Assembly (NCBI RefSeq): GCF_000007825.1
Contig: NC_004722.1
Span: 4,566,501 to 4,630,500, forward strand
Length of the DNA stretch: 64,000 bases
Reading direction: 5' to 3'
Source of the DNA: Bacillus cereus ATCC 14579
GTDB lineage: Bacteria > Bacillota > Bacilli > Bacillales > Bacillaceae_G
The notes below the pieces were generated by a model. The model did not search any database. It was not told the DNA's origin and saw nothing but the letters and a program-made list of their open reading frames with translations. The position numbers were made by a program, and so were the translations under genes. Positions 43,051 to 51,895 of the stretch are shown here, piece by piece (position 1 is the first letter of the stretch; every line of letters starts with the position of its first letter).

Positions 43051-43977
43051 ATGAACAAACCTAAAATTGGGATGATTGGACTTGGAAGTATTGCGCAAAA
43101 GGCCTATCTTCCAACACTTACAAAAGAAACTGATTGGAATTTTGTAGGGGCGTTTACACCTAACGCAGAGAAAAGAAAACAAGTTTGCCAGCAATACCGA
43201 ATTCAAGACTTTCATTCTATTGAAATGTTAGCTTCGGAATGCGATGCAATCTTCGTTCATAGTTCAACTGCATCGCATTATGAAATCGTTTCTGAACTTC
43301 TAAAAAAAGGGATCGACGTTTATGTTGATAAACCGCTCGCAGCTACAGTGGAACAAGCTGAGCAACTAGTCGAGTTAAGCGAGAAGTATAACCGAAAATT
43401 AATGGTCGGATTTAATCGCAGATTCGTTCCTATGTATGTCGCTGCCAAAGAACAGGCTAATGATATTTCATGGATTCGAATTGAAAAGCATCGTACAAAT
43501 AAAGTCGGGCCATATACGTACGACTTCACTATGTTAGATGATTATTTACACATTGTAGATACCGCTCGCTGGTTAGCTAATGATGACCTTAACGCCGTTC
43601 ACAATATGATGCAAATCAATGAAAAGAATGAACTTCTTTACGGACATCATACATATACAACTCCAAGTGGACTGTTACTTTCTACTGCAATGCATCGCCA
43701 TGCCGGTACAAATTTAGAACAAATTGAACTTGTAACGCCAGGGAAAATCATTCGCGTAAAAAATATGAATACATTTGAAATTGAACAGGAAAACTCAGTT
43801 TCACAAAGTGGTTCCCCATCATGGGATACGACGTTAAAACAACGTGGTTTTGAAGATGCTGTTCATCATTTTATTAAGTGTGTACAAGGCGATACAAAGC
43901 CTGTTGTAGATGGATTAGAAGGATTAAAAACGCAGCAAATGCTACAATCTTTACTAGATGATGTAAACAAAAATTAA
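43051..43977 (+). CDS. Gfo/Idh/MocA family oxidoreductase
   Basis: 308 aa from ATG 43051 (GGTGGGA upstream). N-terminal Rossmann motif IGMIGLGSIAQKAYLPTL, then the family EKP-type DKPLAATVEQAEQ and a C-terminal dehydratase-like domain. NAD(P)-dependent dehydrogenase of a sugar or polyol-like substrate; substrate unknown. Preceded by an AT-rich promoter region and not linked to sugar transport genes. Confidence 0.9.
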   Translation: MNKPKIGMIGLGSIAQKAYLPTLTKETDWNFVGAFTPNAEKRKQVCQQYRIQDFHSIEMLASECDAIFVHSSTASHYEIVSELLKKGIDVYVDKPLAATVEQAEQLVELSEKYNRKLMVGFNRRFVPMYVAAKEQANDISWIRIEKHRTNKVGPYTYDFTMLDDYLHIVDTARWLANDDLNAVHNMMQINEKNELLYGHHTYTTPSGLLLSTAMHRHAGTNLEQIELVTPGKIIRVKNMNTFEIEQENSVSQSGSPSWDTTLKQRGFEDAVHHFIKCVQGDTKPVVDGLEGLKTQQMLQSLLDDVNKN

Positions 43978-44105
43978 AACGGATACATTTTTCAGAATTT
44001 ACTTTCATTCCCATTCCCTCTTTATTTCTCTCGTAAATTTCTATAGAATATGTTGATAGGAATTATAAATTTCATAATGAATCGTGGAAAGGATGGGATT
44101 AACAC

Positions 44106-44504
44106 ATGTGGAACGAGTTTAAAAAATTCGCTTTCAAAGGGAATGTCGTTGATTTAGCTGTCGGGGTTGTAATCGGTGCTGCATTCGGTAAAATCGTTAG
44201 TTCTTTAGTAAAAGATATCATCACACCATTACTTGGTATGGTATTAGGTGGCGTTGACTTTACAAGTTTACACTTTGGATACGGTAAATCTGCTGTTATG
44301 TATGGTAACTTCATCCAAACAATTTTTGACTTCTTAATTATCGCAGCTTCTATCTTTATGTTTGTTAAAGTTTTCAACAAACTAACATCTAAAAAAGAAG
44401 AAGAAAAAGAGGAAGAAATTCCAGAACCAACAAAAGAAGAAGAACTTCTTGGCGAAATTCGCGACTTACTAAAACAGCAAAACTCTTCTAAAGATAGAGC
44501 ATAA
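44106..44504 (+). CDS. mscL: Large-conductance mechanosensitive channel
   Basis: 132 aa. TM1 block FKGNVVDLAVGVVIGAAFGK and TM2 IQTIFDFLIIAASIFMFVKV match MscL; the Glu/Lys-rich C-terminal bundle (EEEKEEEIPEPTKEEE) follows. Homopentamer that opens on hypo-osmotic shock. GGATGGGA precedes the ATG. Confidence 0.97.
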   Translation: MWNEFKKFAFKGNVVDLAVGVVIGAAFGKIVSSLVKDIITPLLGMVLGGVDFTSLHFGYGKSAVMYGNFIQTIFDFLIIAASIFMFVKVFNKLTSKKEEEKEEEIPEPTKEEELLGEIRDLLKQQNSSKDRA

Positions 44505-44511
44505 TTGAACG

Positions 44512-44550
44512 GATAAAAAGGCATGTCCCCTCAAGACATGCCTTTTCTAT
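44512..44550. terminator. mscL terminator
   Basis: AAAAAGGCATGTC pairs with GACATGCCTTTT. Confidence 0.9.
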
Positions 44551-44553
44551 ATG

Positions 44554-44826
44554 CTATAACGTTTCCGAATTCATATGAATAAATAAAATAATACCAGCAA
44601 CCATAAGTACCATAATGCTACCTGCAAATAGTGTAATACCAATAAACATTAAACTTGTGCTCATATCTACTGATACACTTTCAATAAAAATAGAAATTAC
44701 ATACGTGATAAGGGCAATTCCTGCAAGAATACTTCCTGGAACAAATCGCTTTAAACCATTTTGTTTTAACGTCATATATGCAAAAATAGCAGTCATACAA
44801 AGCGTAATTATCCAAAGAACGATCAT
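44554..44826 (-). CDS. Small membrane protein (90 aa)
   Basis: Three transmembrane segments: VLWIITLCMTAIFAYMTL, GSILAGIALITYVISIFI and MFIGITLFAGSIMVLMVAGI. Loops are short and lightly charged. GGGGGGAAAAG precedes the ATG. Not recognised. Confidence 0.7.
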   Translation of the reverse strand: MIVLWIITLCMTAIFAYMTLKQNGLKRFVPGSILAGIALITYVISIFIESVSVDMSTSLMFIGITLFAGSIMVLMVAGIILFIHMNSETL

Positions 44827-44978
44827 CTCTTTTCCCCCCTCACAAGCCTTTTCTTTCTATTATACATGACATTGCCCTATAATAGTTAAATTTGCACTTA
44901 TGTGACATATAACAAGGAATAGCCCCATCTATAGCGAAGGCATTATAACATACACTTATACAATAAGGAGGCTTTCAT

Positions 44979-45176
44979 TTGGAATATACTACTACATATA
45001 AATTAGAGCTATCCGAACGATTCGATTATGTTACGATTGACTTAGACAAACAGTTTTTTTACATCGAAGTTGTAAATTTACAAAGTAATATAACTGTACT
45101 AAAAATATCAATTAACTTGCAAAAAGACGAAATGGTAAATGCAGTCGTACAAAAATACTATCCTGAATACGAATAA
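44979..45176 (+). CDS. Small hypothetical protein (65 aa)
   Basis: Starts with TTG 44979, seven bases after AAGGAGG. Sequence alternates hydrophobic and polar residues (FDYVTIDLDKQFFYIEVVNL), suggesting a small beta-rich fold. No family recognised. Its own terminator follows. Confidence 0.65.
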   Translation: MEYTTTYKLELSERFDYVTIDLDKQFFYIEVVNLQSNITVLKISINLQKDEMVNAVVQKYYPEYE

Positions 45177-45208
45177 AAGCTCACAGCAATCGCTGTGAGC
45201 TTTTTTAT
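45177..45208. terminator. Bidirectional terminator before ccpA end
   Basis: AAAGCTCACAGC-AATC-GCTGTGAGCTTT. Confidence 0.9.
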
Positions 45209-45210
45209 AC

Positions 45211-46209
45211 TTACTTCGTTGAATCTCTAAATTGGATACGGTGAGGTAAGATAACAGTGTGATCTTCCACTTTTTCTTTGTTCATATACTTTGTTAATAG
45301 ACGCATTGCTACTGCACCGATATCATACATCGGTTGAACAACTGTTGAAAGCTGCGGACGAACCATTAATGCAAGGCGTGTATTATCGAAACCAAGTACT
45401 TCTACGTCAGTTGGTACGTTTAATCCAGCGTCTTGTGCTGCATGGATTACACCTAGTGCCATTTCATCAGAAGATACGAAGATTGCTGTTGGCTTTTCAT
45501 CATTGCTCCAAAGCTTTTCGAATGCTTCGATACCTGAGTCATATGTGTAATCTCCATCGATTACAAGATTTTCATCATATGAAATACCTGCTTCTTCTAA
45601 AGCTTTTTTATAACCTTGTAACTTCTTCGCGCTTCCCGCTTTATCAATGAAAGGACCAGAGACGAAACCGATACGTTTATGTCCTTGCTCGATAAAGTGC
45701 TTCATTGCATCATAAGCTGCTTGTGTATAATCAATATTTACTGATGGCGTTTCATTTTGCTCATCAAATGATGCTGCTAATACAATTGGTACTGGAGATT
45801 TTTTAAATTCTTCAATGTGAATGTCTGTAATATCTTCACCCATGAAAACAATTCCGTCCACTTGTTTTCCAAGCATCGTATTTAATAAATGGAACTCTTT
45901 CTCTTTGTTTTGGTCAGAGTTACTTAAAATGATGTTATATTTGTACATTGTTGCGATATCTTCAATTCCACGAGCTAGTTCTGCATAAAACGTATTTGAG
46001 ATATCAGGAATAATAACACCTACTGTAGTTGTCTTCTTACTTGCTAGTCCACGTGCTACCGCATTTGGGCGGTATCCTAAACGATCAATTGCTTCTAATA
46101 CTTTCTTTCTTGTTGTAGGCTTTACATTTGGGTTACCGTTCACAACGCGTGATACGGTAGCCATTGAAACGTTCGCTTCACGCGCTACATCATATATTGT
46201 TACGTTCAT
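45211..46209 (-). CDS. ccpA: Catabolite control protein A
   Basis: 332 aa from ATG 46209; AGAAGGAG lies upstream and the in-frame GTG at 46221 is too close to it. LacI-type helix-turn-helix IYDVAREANVSMATVSRVV, hinge RGLASKKTTTVGVIIPDIS and a periplasmic-binding-like core. Global carbon regulator that binds cre sites with HPr-Ser-P. Candidate targets in this window are ackA and ald. In B. subtilis motPS lie downstream; here they are absent. Confidence 0.97.
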   Translation of the reverse strand: MNVTIYDVAREANVSMATVSRVVNGNPNVKPTTRKKVLEAIDRLGYRPNAVARGLASKKTTTVGVIIPDISNTFYAELARGIEDIATMYKYNIILSNSDQNKEKEFHLLNTMLGKQVDGIVFMGEDITDIHIEEFKKSPVPIVLAASFDEQNETPSVNIDYTQAAYDAMKHFIEQGHKRIGFVSGPFIDKAGSAKKLQGYKKALEEAGISYDENLVIDGDYTYDSGIEAFEKLWSNDEKPTAIFVSSDEMALGVIHAAQDAGLNVPTDVEVLGFDNTRLALMVRPQLSTVVQPMYDIGAVAMRLLTKYMNKEKVEDHTVILPHRIQFRDSTK

Positions 46210-46500
46210 CTCATCGCACACTCCTTCTATTTTTGTTATCTATTTTTATGTATCGGTTACTTGAATGAAAAAAAGACATCAACTCTATTTGCAGATGCCA
46301 CCAATCGTCCCGAGTTCTTCCTTTTACTAATGATACGATAAAAACGCAGGCTCATACAATATTTTCCCGCAAAAGTTTCGAAAAAATTCGCTTCTTTTCT
46401 CGTATTTTCGTATTTTTTATGAAAAAAGGGCATTTTTTGTAAAAAAATAGATGTTTCCTTAGTAGAAATCTTATTTTAAGCAGTACGATAGTAAATGAAA

Positions 46501-46640
46501 TTTATATCGGCGATTTTTCGAATATATCGACTGTAACTCGAAATATATCAGCGATTTTCCAAATATATCGACCGCAACTCTAATTATATCAGCGATTTTT
46601 TAAATATATCAACTTACCAACAAAAATCGACAATGACAGT
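46501..46640. repeat. Dispersed ATATATC-type repeat, copy d (longest)
   Basis: Alternating units of about 20 nt: AATATATCGACTGTAACTCG, AAATATATCAGCGATTTTCC, AAATATATCGACCGCAACTC, TAATTATATCAGCGATTTTT, then AAATATATC and the end box AACTTACCAACAAAAATCGA. Period about 40 nt. The rest of the 492-bp gap before ccpA is AT-rich with no ORF; it should hold the ccpA promoter. Confidence 0.7.
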
Positions 46641-46659
46641 CGCTATACAATAGGAGAAA

Positions 46660-46692
46660 GCTGTTCCAAAATGCCTTTTTGGAACAGCTCAT
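46660..46692 (-). terminator. aroA terminator
   Basis: GAGCTGTTCC pairs with GGAACAGCTT on the minus strand, followed by TTCTCC; weak T run. Confidence 0.65.
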
Positions 46693-46701
46693 TAAAAGTT
46701 T

Positions 46702-47775
46702 TTATAATTTACTTCCAAATGATTTTAATTCATTCATAAAATCATTGAACTGCGGTATATTCATTTGTTGCGCTGCATCAGATAAAGCTACAGCTGGATC
46801 GGGATGTACTTCAGCCATAATTGCGTCTGCACCAATTGCCATCGCTGCTTTTGCAGTTGGTAAGAGAAGGTCACGTCGCCCTGTAGAATGCGTTACATCG
46901 ACAACGACAGGTAAATGTGTTTCTTTCTTTAAAATCGGCACAGCGGAAATATCAAGCGTATTACGCGTCGCTCTTTCATACGTGCGAATACCTCGTTCAC
47001 ATAAAATAATGTTCCCATTTCCCTTTGCCATAATATATTCTGCCGCATTAATGAATTCTTCAATCGTTGCTGATAGACCACGTTTTAATAATACTGGTTT
47101 ATTCACAGCACCAGCTGCCCTTAGCAAATCAAAGTTTTGCATATTGCGAGCGCCAATTTGAATAACATCAACGTAATCTAATGACATCTCAATATCATTC
47201 GGATTTAAAATTTCACTAATAACAGCCAAATCATATTCATCTGCTACCTGGCGCAAAATTTGTAATCCCTCTAATCCAAGACCTTGAAAATCATACGGTG
47301 AAGTACGTGGTTTAAACGCACCACCACGCATTAATTTCAGACCTTGCCCTTTCATTGCTTCAGCAACTTGACGTACTTGTTCATAACTTTCCACTGCACA
47401 CGGTCCCATAATAAAATGCTGATTTCCGTCACCAATTTTTTCACCATTAATTTCAACAATCGTATCTTCTGTTTTTTTCTTACGAGAAACAAGTAATGCT
47501 TTACGATGATCGTCTTCTTGTAATTCTAAACCAGCTTGAAAAATTTGTTTGAAAATATGTTGTAAAGTCGAAGTTTCAAATGGACCATTATTATTCTCTG
47601 CAATTAAATCCAGCATATTTCTTTCACGTACAGGATCAAAACGTTTCACACCTTGTACTTCTTTTAAATTACCAACTTCTTGTACGAGACGACCTCTTTC
47701 GTTTAGTAACTCTAATATTTGTAAATTAAGTTGATCAATTTCAGAACGTAAACGACCTAATTGTTGTGATGCCAT
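46702..47775 (-). CDS. aroA: Bifunctional DAHP synthase / chorismate mutase
   Basis: 357 aa. N-terminal AroQ-type chorismate mutase (about 1-90: LGRLRSEIDQLNLQILELLN), then a type I-beta DAHP synthase (FIMGPCAVESYEQVRQVAEA, KPVLLKRGLSATIEEF, ILCERGIRTYE). First step of aromatic amino acid synthesis, feedback-inhibited via the mutase domain by chorismate and prephenate in Bacillus. The name follows B. subtilis usage and is not EPSP synthase. Upstream neighbour of ccpA, as in B. subtilis. Confidence 0.95.
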   Translation of the reverse strand: MASQQLGRLRSEIDQLNLQILELLNERGRLVQEVGNLKEVQGVKRFDPVRERNMLDLIAENNNGPFETSTLQHIFKQIFQAGLELQEDDHRKALLVSRKKKTEDTIVEINGEKIGDGNQHFIMGPCAVESYEQVRQVAEAMKGQGLKLMRGGAFKPRTSPYDFQGLGLEGLQILRQVADEYDLAVISEILNPNDIEMSLDYVDVIQIGARNMQNFDLLRAAGAVNKPVLLKRGLSATIEEFINAAEYIMAKGNGNIILCERGIRTYERATRNTLDISAVPILKKETHLPVVVDVTHSTGRRDLLLPTAKAAMAIGADAIMAEVHPDPAVALSDAAQQMNIPQFNDFMNELKSFGSKL

Positions 47776-47904
47776 AAGAAAGCCACCTCTTTCAAATTCC
47801 TATATGTTACTTTTTTAAGATAATTTATTATAGCTGATACATATACGATTGTCACACGATATACAGCAAGGAATTACTATCAAAAAACATTATATATTTT
47901 CATT

Positions 47905-47942
47905 TAAAATAAAAAAAAGACAGTTTACATACTGTCTTTTTT
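47905..47942 (-). terminator. Terminator of camS-like gene
   Basis: AAAAGACAGTttacatACTGTCTTTT with T run on the minus strand. Confidence 0.85.
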
Positions 47943-48964
47943 TACAAGAAGGAAACAAACGGTTTATCACTGTTTTTCTCTTTTATAATAACGGCCTCAA
48001 TTTTACTCTCGGACTTGATCTGTAATTGTACTTTCGCATCTTTAGGCAATTTGTCTAACATGCCTTGAGCAGCCAATTGGGTAAGAGCCATTAATTCTGT
48101 TTTACCGTTATATTTAATAACAATATTCATATTTAATGTATCCATTTGATCTTTCTTATAAGAAACTTTAGCGTTGACTGGAATAAAATCTCCATTAGAA
48201 AAACCTTTTATTTCCTTAGCAAAGTTATTTATTTTTGTATTATCTTCTCCATGTGCTTGTGTAAATTCATCAGAAGGATATGAATACGACTTTTCATCGA
48301 TCGTACTCCAATTTCCAAGGTTCGTATCATTCTTTTGAACAGTAGCACTAGCAATATACGTACCATTTTTTAAAGAACTTGTACTTTCTTGCTTAAAGAT
48401 AGCAAACGTAATTGGAGATTTGTTATATTTATCATTTTTGTTAATAGCTTCAATAAGTTGTTTAGCAACTTCAGTCCCTTTAGACATAGCCTCTTCATTC
48501 GATACACTTGAAGACATAGCTAAGCCAATCATCACACCAGATAAACTTAATTCATTTGAATTCTGTTTTCCGAAATAATCTTGTTCTATAATATTTGTCA
48601 AAACTGGCGCTTCTACTTTCGCAACTAGTTCATCAATTAGTTTCTCTGGAATATACTGGTTTAATTGCAGTACGTGACTCTCTGTATCAAATTGCTGCGT
48701 TGCAATATTTATTAAACCATTTTCATACTCTGCTAAATCTAATTTAGAATTTGTTTTTATATTAGCTGTATTAATAACCTTTTGTTCTTTTAAAGGAATA
48801 ACAGTTCTATAATAATCTTTAGAAACAGCAGTTCTCGGAATCATACTTTTTTCTTTTGTATCTTTTTGTATAACTTCATCCTTCTTACTAATCGTATTAC
48901 TATTGTTACTACAAGCTCCCAGTAATAAACTTACGACTGCGAAGGATAATGCCATTTTCTTCAT
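47942..48964 (-). CDS. CamS-like sex-pheromone family lipoprotein
   Basis: 340 aa. Signal peptide with lipobox LLLGACS (Cys at about 18), then a Ser/Lys-rich spacer and a mature domain with YYRTVIPLKEQK, a central QLNQYIPEKLIDELV and a late IKYNGKTELMALTQLAAQGM that fit the CamS family. In enterococci a peptide cut from the CamS signal is a pheromone; that is not known here. GGTTTT upstream is a weak ribosome site. Assignment by memory, moderate. Confidence 0.7.
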   Translation of the reverse strand: MKKMALSFAVVSLLLGACSNNSNTISKKDEVIQKDTKEKSMIPRTAVSKDYYRTVIPLKEQKVINTANIKTNSKLDLAEYENGLINIATQQFDTESHVLQLNQYIPEKLIDELVAKVEAPVLTNIIEQDYFGKQNSNELSLSGVMIGLAMSSSVSNEEAMSKGTEVAKQLIEAINKNDKYNKSPITFAIFKQESTSSLKNGTYIASATVQKNDTNLGNWSTIDEKSYSYPSDEFTQAHGEDNTKINNFAKEIKGFSNGDFIPVNAKVSYKKDQMDTLNMNIVIKYNGKTELMALTQLAAQGMLDKLPKDAKVQLQIKSESKIEAVIIKEKNSDKPFVSFL

Positions 48965-49046
48965 TACTTAAAACCTACTTTCAACAATCTAGTTATTTAG
49001 TTTGAACTATTAATAGTGTACCACTAAATATATTTCAACAAAAACA

Positions 49047-49083
49047 AAAAAAAGAAGCAAGCACCTTTAGCTTGCTTCTTTTT
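49047..49083 (-). terminator. ytxGJ terminator
   Basis: AAAGAAGCAAGC-acctttA-GCTTGCTTCTTT. Confidence 0.9.
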
Positions 49084-49408
49084 ACTTTATATTCTCTTCT
49101 AAAGCATCTTTTTTAATATTCCAATGAGATGTATTCCATACTACCATCCCATCTTTTATGTATAACACTTGCGGTGATTCATGTCTAATACTGTATTGTT
49201 CTGCAACACGATTTGACACATCTCTCGCATCTTGTACGTATAAGTAATACGCTGGTACTTCTCTTTCTTCGCTGCAATACGCTTGAAATTCTGTGTATGC
49301 ACCGTGACTAATTGGGCATGTCGTACTGTGTTTAAAAAGAACATACGGCTCGTTCTTTTCTACTAAGACTTCAAGCTCTTCAATTGTTTCAAGTTTTGTC
49401 ATATTCAT
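49082..49408 (-). CDS. ytxJ: Bacillithiol system redox protein YtxJ
   Basis: 108 aa. Thioredoxin-like fold with HSTTCPISHGAYTEF, a single-Cys TCPIS active site, plus HESPQVLYIKDG and a conserved SHW near the end. Called BrxC, a monothiol bacilliredoxin that removes bacillithiol from proteins. Its ATG overlaps the ytxG stop (TGATG), so it is translationally coupled. A bacillithiol-using organism is implied. Confidence 0.9.
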   Translation of the reverse strand: MNMTKLETIEELEVLVEKNEPYVLFKHSTTCPISHGAYTEFQAYCSEEREVPAYYLYVQDARDVSNRVAEQYSIRHESPQVLYIKDGMVVWNTSHWNIKKDALEENIK

Positions 49409-49920
49409 CACGATTCACCTCTCATACGAAATCTAGAGCGTTTCTCTTTCTTTTCAGCTTTTTTCTCAATTCTTTCTAATTTACGCTCTTCTTTTTCAAC
49501 CTTCTTCTCTTGTCTCGACGCACGGTAATGATTGTATACTTCAATCGCCGCACTGCTCCACTGTACAACTTGCGCTACTTTATCAGCGTTATTTTCAATT
49601 TCGTCCGTTACAGAGTCTGATACATTACGAAGCTTCGTATTTAAAGATTGGATTGTCGTTCCAATCCCATCTACACCCGCTACCACTTTATTTAATGACT
49701 GTGACTTCTGTTGAATATCATCAGCTAACGCATTCGTTTTATGTAATAATTGCTCTGTCTCTACGCTAATTCCTTGCATTTGTTTTTCTAAACCTTCTAA
49801 CGTGCTTGCAACGTTTTCTAACGTCTTCTGAACCGATAACAACGTTCTACATACATACACTACTAATACTGCGAAAGCAACCGCGATAATAGCCGCACTT
49901 ACATATAAAAGAACTTGCAT
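49408..49920 (-). CDS. ytxG: General stress protein YtxG (DUF948)
   Basis: 170 aa from ATG 49920 (AAAGGAAGTGA upstream). One N-terminal transmembrane helix (LLYVSAAIIAVAFAVLVVYV), then a coiled coil of about 100 residues (VASTLEGLEKQMQGISVETE) and a Lys/Glu-rich tail. In B. subtilis the operon is ytxG-ytxH-ytxJ under SigB; here ytxG runs directly into ytxJ and ytxH is missing. A TATAAT -10 lies upstream; I could not see a clear SigB promoter. Confidence 0.85.
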   Translation of the reverse strand: MQVLLYVSAAIIAVAFAVLVVYVCRTLLSVQKTLENVASTLEGLEKQMQGISVETEQLLHKTNALADDIQQKSQSLNKVVAGVDGIGTTIQSLNTKLRNVSDSVTDEIENNADKVAQVVQWSSAAIEVYNHYRASRQEKKVEKEERKLERIEKKAEKKEKRSRFRMRGES

Positions 49921-50107
49921 TTCATCACTTCCTTTATCTTTTTCATACTTTCCCCTATTATACAATCATTTTCCGTTTCATTCTAATCCCTATCTCATCA
50001 TTAGAATTTTCATACTTATTCGTTAACTGTAACATAAATCATTCAACAAATTCCACTAAGTAGGTTACAATAGGAGAGGATACATAATTAGTAGGGAGGC
50101 TTTACAT

Positions 50108-51223
50108 ATGAAAGATCCACGTATTGAAAAGTTAGCATACAATTTAATTAACTACTCTATCCGCTTACAAAAAGGTGAAAAAGTATTAATTGAAAACTTT
50201 GGCTTACAAAAAGAACTTGTAACTGCACTTGTAAAAGAAGCATATGCAGCTGGTGGTTTCCCATTCGTCTCTTTAAAAGATCATCAAGTAGATCGCTCTT
50301 TATTAATGGGTGCTACTGAAGAACATTTCGAACAAATCGCTGCATATGAAGCAAGCGTAATGAAAGACATGGACGCTTATATCGGCCTTCGCTCTGGCGA
50401 TAATATTAATGAACAAGCTGACGTTCCAAGTGAGCGTATGAAAGTTCATGGCCAAACAGTTGGTAAAAAAGTTCATAGAGACATTCGCGTTCCAAAAACA
50501 CGCTGGGTTGTTCTTCGCTACCCAAATGCTTCTATGGCACAGCTTGCTAAAATGAGTACAGAAGCTTTCGAAGACTTCTACTTTGAAGTATGTAACTTAG
50601 ACTACGGTAAAATGGATAAGGCGATGGACAGCCTTGTTACATTAATGAATAAAACAGATAAAGTTCGTTTAACTGGTCCTGGAACTGACTTAACATTCTC
50701 TATTAAAGACATTCCAGCAATTAAATGCTCCGGTCATTTAAACATTCCAGACGGTGAAGTATACTCTGCACCAGTTCGTGATTCTGTTAACGGTACAGTT
50801 TCTTACAACACACCATCTCCTTACAACGGTTATACATTTGAAAATGTACAACTTAAGTTCGAGAACGGCCAAATCGTTGAAGCAACTGCAAACGATTCAG
50901 AACGCATTAACAAAATCTTCGATACAGACGAAGGCGCACGCTACGTTGGTGAGTTCGCAATCGGCGTAAACCCATACATCTTACATCCAATGGGAGACAT
51001 CCTATTCGATGAAAAAATCGATGGCAGCTTCCACTTCACTCCTGGACAAGCTTACGACGATGCATGGAACGGTAACAACTCGAACATCCATTGGGACTTA
51101 GTATGTATCCAACGCCCTGAATACGGCGGCGGCGAAATTTACTTTGACGACGTACTAATCCGTAAAGACGGGCGCTTCGTTGTACCTGAATTAGAAGCTT
51201 TAAACCCAGAGAACTTAAAATAA
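50108..51223 (+). CDS. ampS: M29 family aminopeptidase (AmpS-like)
   Basis: 371 aa, slightly shorter than the family's 400-410. Metal-binding residues in the C-terminal part: GHLNIPDGEVYSAPVRDS, GARYVGEFAIGVNPYILHPM and a late HFTPGQAYDD. Cytoplasmic co-catalytic metallopeptidase that trims N-terminal residues. GGGAGG precedes the ATG, and codon use suggests good expression. Confidence 0.92.
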   Translation: MKDPRIEKLAYNLINYSIRLQKGEKVLIENFGLQKELVTALVKEAYAAGGFPFVSLKDHQVDRSLLMGATEEHFEQIAAYEASVMKDMDAYIGLRSGDNINEQADVPSERMKVHGQTVGKKVHRDIRVPKTRWVVLRYPNASMAQLAKMSTEAFEDFYFEVCNLDYGKMDKAMDSLVTLMNKTDKVRLTGPGTDLTFSIKDIPAIKCSGHLNIPDGEVYSAPVRDSVNGTVSYNTPSPYNGYTFENVQLKFENGQIVEATANDSERINKIFDTDEGARYVGEFAIGVNPYILHPMGDILFDEKIDGSFHFTPGQAYDDAWNGNNSNIHWDLVCIQRPEYGGGEIYFDDVLIRKDGRFVVPELEALNPENLK

Positions 51224-51224
51224 T

Positions 51225-51261
51225 AAAAAAAACGCTCGGGATTTTTCCGAGCGTTTTTTTT
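51225..51261. terminator. ampS terminator
   Basis: AAAAACGCTCGG-gattttt-CCGAGCGTTTTTTT, bidirectional. Confidence 0.92.
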
Positions 51262-51262
51262 A

Positions 51263-51697
51263 TTAATACTTTAATAACTCTTTCGCCACATCTTCTGGCA
51301 CTTTAAAACTCATTTTCTTATTTTTCATTTCAACTTCGACATAAGGGACATCTTTATATACTGTCATCGTACCAATTTCATGTAACTCTTTTTTATCTTT
51401 ACTCGAATCCAATAATTTCGGTGTATCCTCTTGATACATTGTAAATGTTTTCCCTTGCGGAGTATCTAAAGGAGCCGATTGCATTTTCCACTTATCCATT
51501 TTCATGACTTCAAACAGCTTTTCAATTTTTTTCTTATCGGTAATTACTTTTTTCTCACTTGAATCAGTAAGTGATTCAATTTCAACTTTTTGTGCCTTTT
51601 CTAAGTTCATATCAGCCTTTTCCTTCTTCGCACTACACCCTATTAAAAGAAAGGATGCAGTTAACAGAAGTAAAAATAACATAAGGGCTTTTTTCAT
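51263..51697 (-). CDS. Small lipoprotein of unknown function
   Basis: 144 aa with signal MKKALMLFLLLLTASFLLIG and lipobox LIGC (Cys 21), then a Lys-rich mature domain with alternating strands (KVEIESLTDSSEKKVITDKK). Family not recognised; resembles small anchored domains of unknown role. GGGGGATT precedes the ATG. Downstream of two small membrane genes, probably one operon. Confidence 0.78.
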   Translation of the reverse strand: MKKALMLFLLLLTASFLLIGCSAKKEKADMNLEKAQKVEIESLTDSSEKKVITDKKKIEKLFEVMKMDKWKMQSAPLDTPQGKTFTMYQEDTPKLLDSSKDKKELHEIGTMTVYKDVPYVEVEMKNKKMSFKVPEDVAKELLKY

Positions 51698-51712
51698 TTC
51701 TAATCCCCCTAA

Positions 51713-51895
51713 CTACATAGTGCTACTTTTCTCACTTTTTGTTTGCTGAAAATGAAAATAATATAAAAGTGCCACTGCAATAGTACTTATTAATATTGGT
51801 ATATATAAGGGCAAATCCCATTTCATATATACTCTAGTGCAAATAGCAAGCACCAGTAATATTTCTAAGCAAAACAAAGCTTTTACATATTTCAT
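51713..51895 (-). CDS. Small two-helix membrane protein
   Basis: 60 aa: KALFCLEILLVLAICTRVYM and LYIPILISTIAVALLYYF are hydrophobic, with a Ser/Lys tail. Its ATG overlaps the stop of the PH-domain gene (ATGA), so it is translationally coupled. Unknown. Confidence 0.65.
   Translation of the reverse strand: MKYVKALFCLEILLVLAICTRVYMKWDLPLYIPILISTIAVALLYYFHFQQTKSEKSSTM

Noticed and set aside
44099..44524. 141-aa minus-strand ORF opposite mscL
   Set aside because: Complete antisense to mscL with its highly conserved channel sequence; no ribosome site.
46501..46640. Spaced ATATATC motifs as a CRISPR array
   Set aside because: Spacing segments are themselves repeated (AACTC and GCGATTTTT forms alternate) and copies are scattered, unlike CRISPR.
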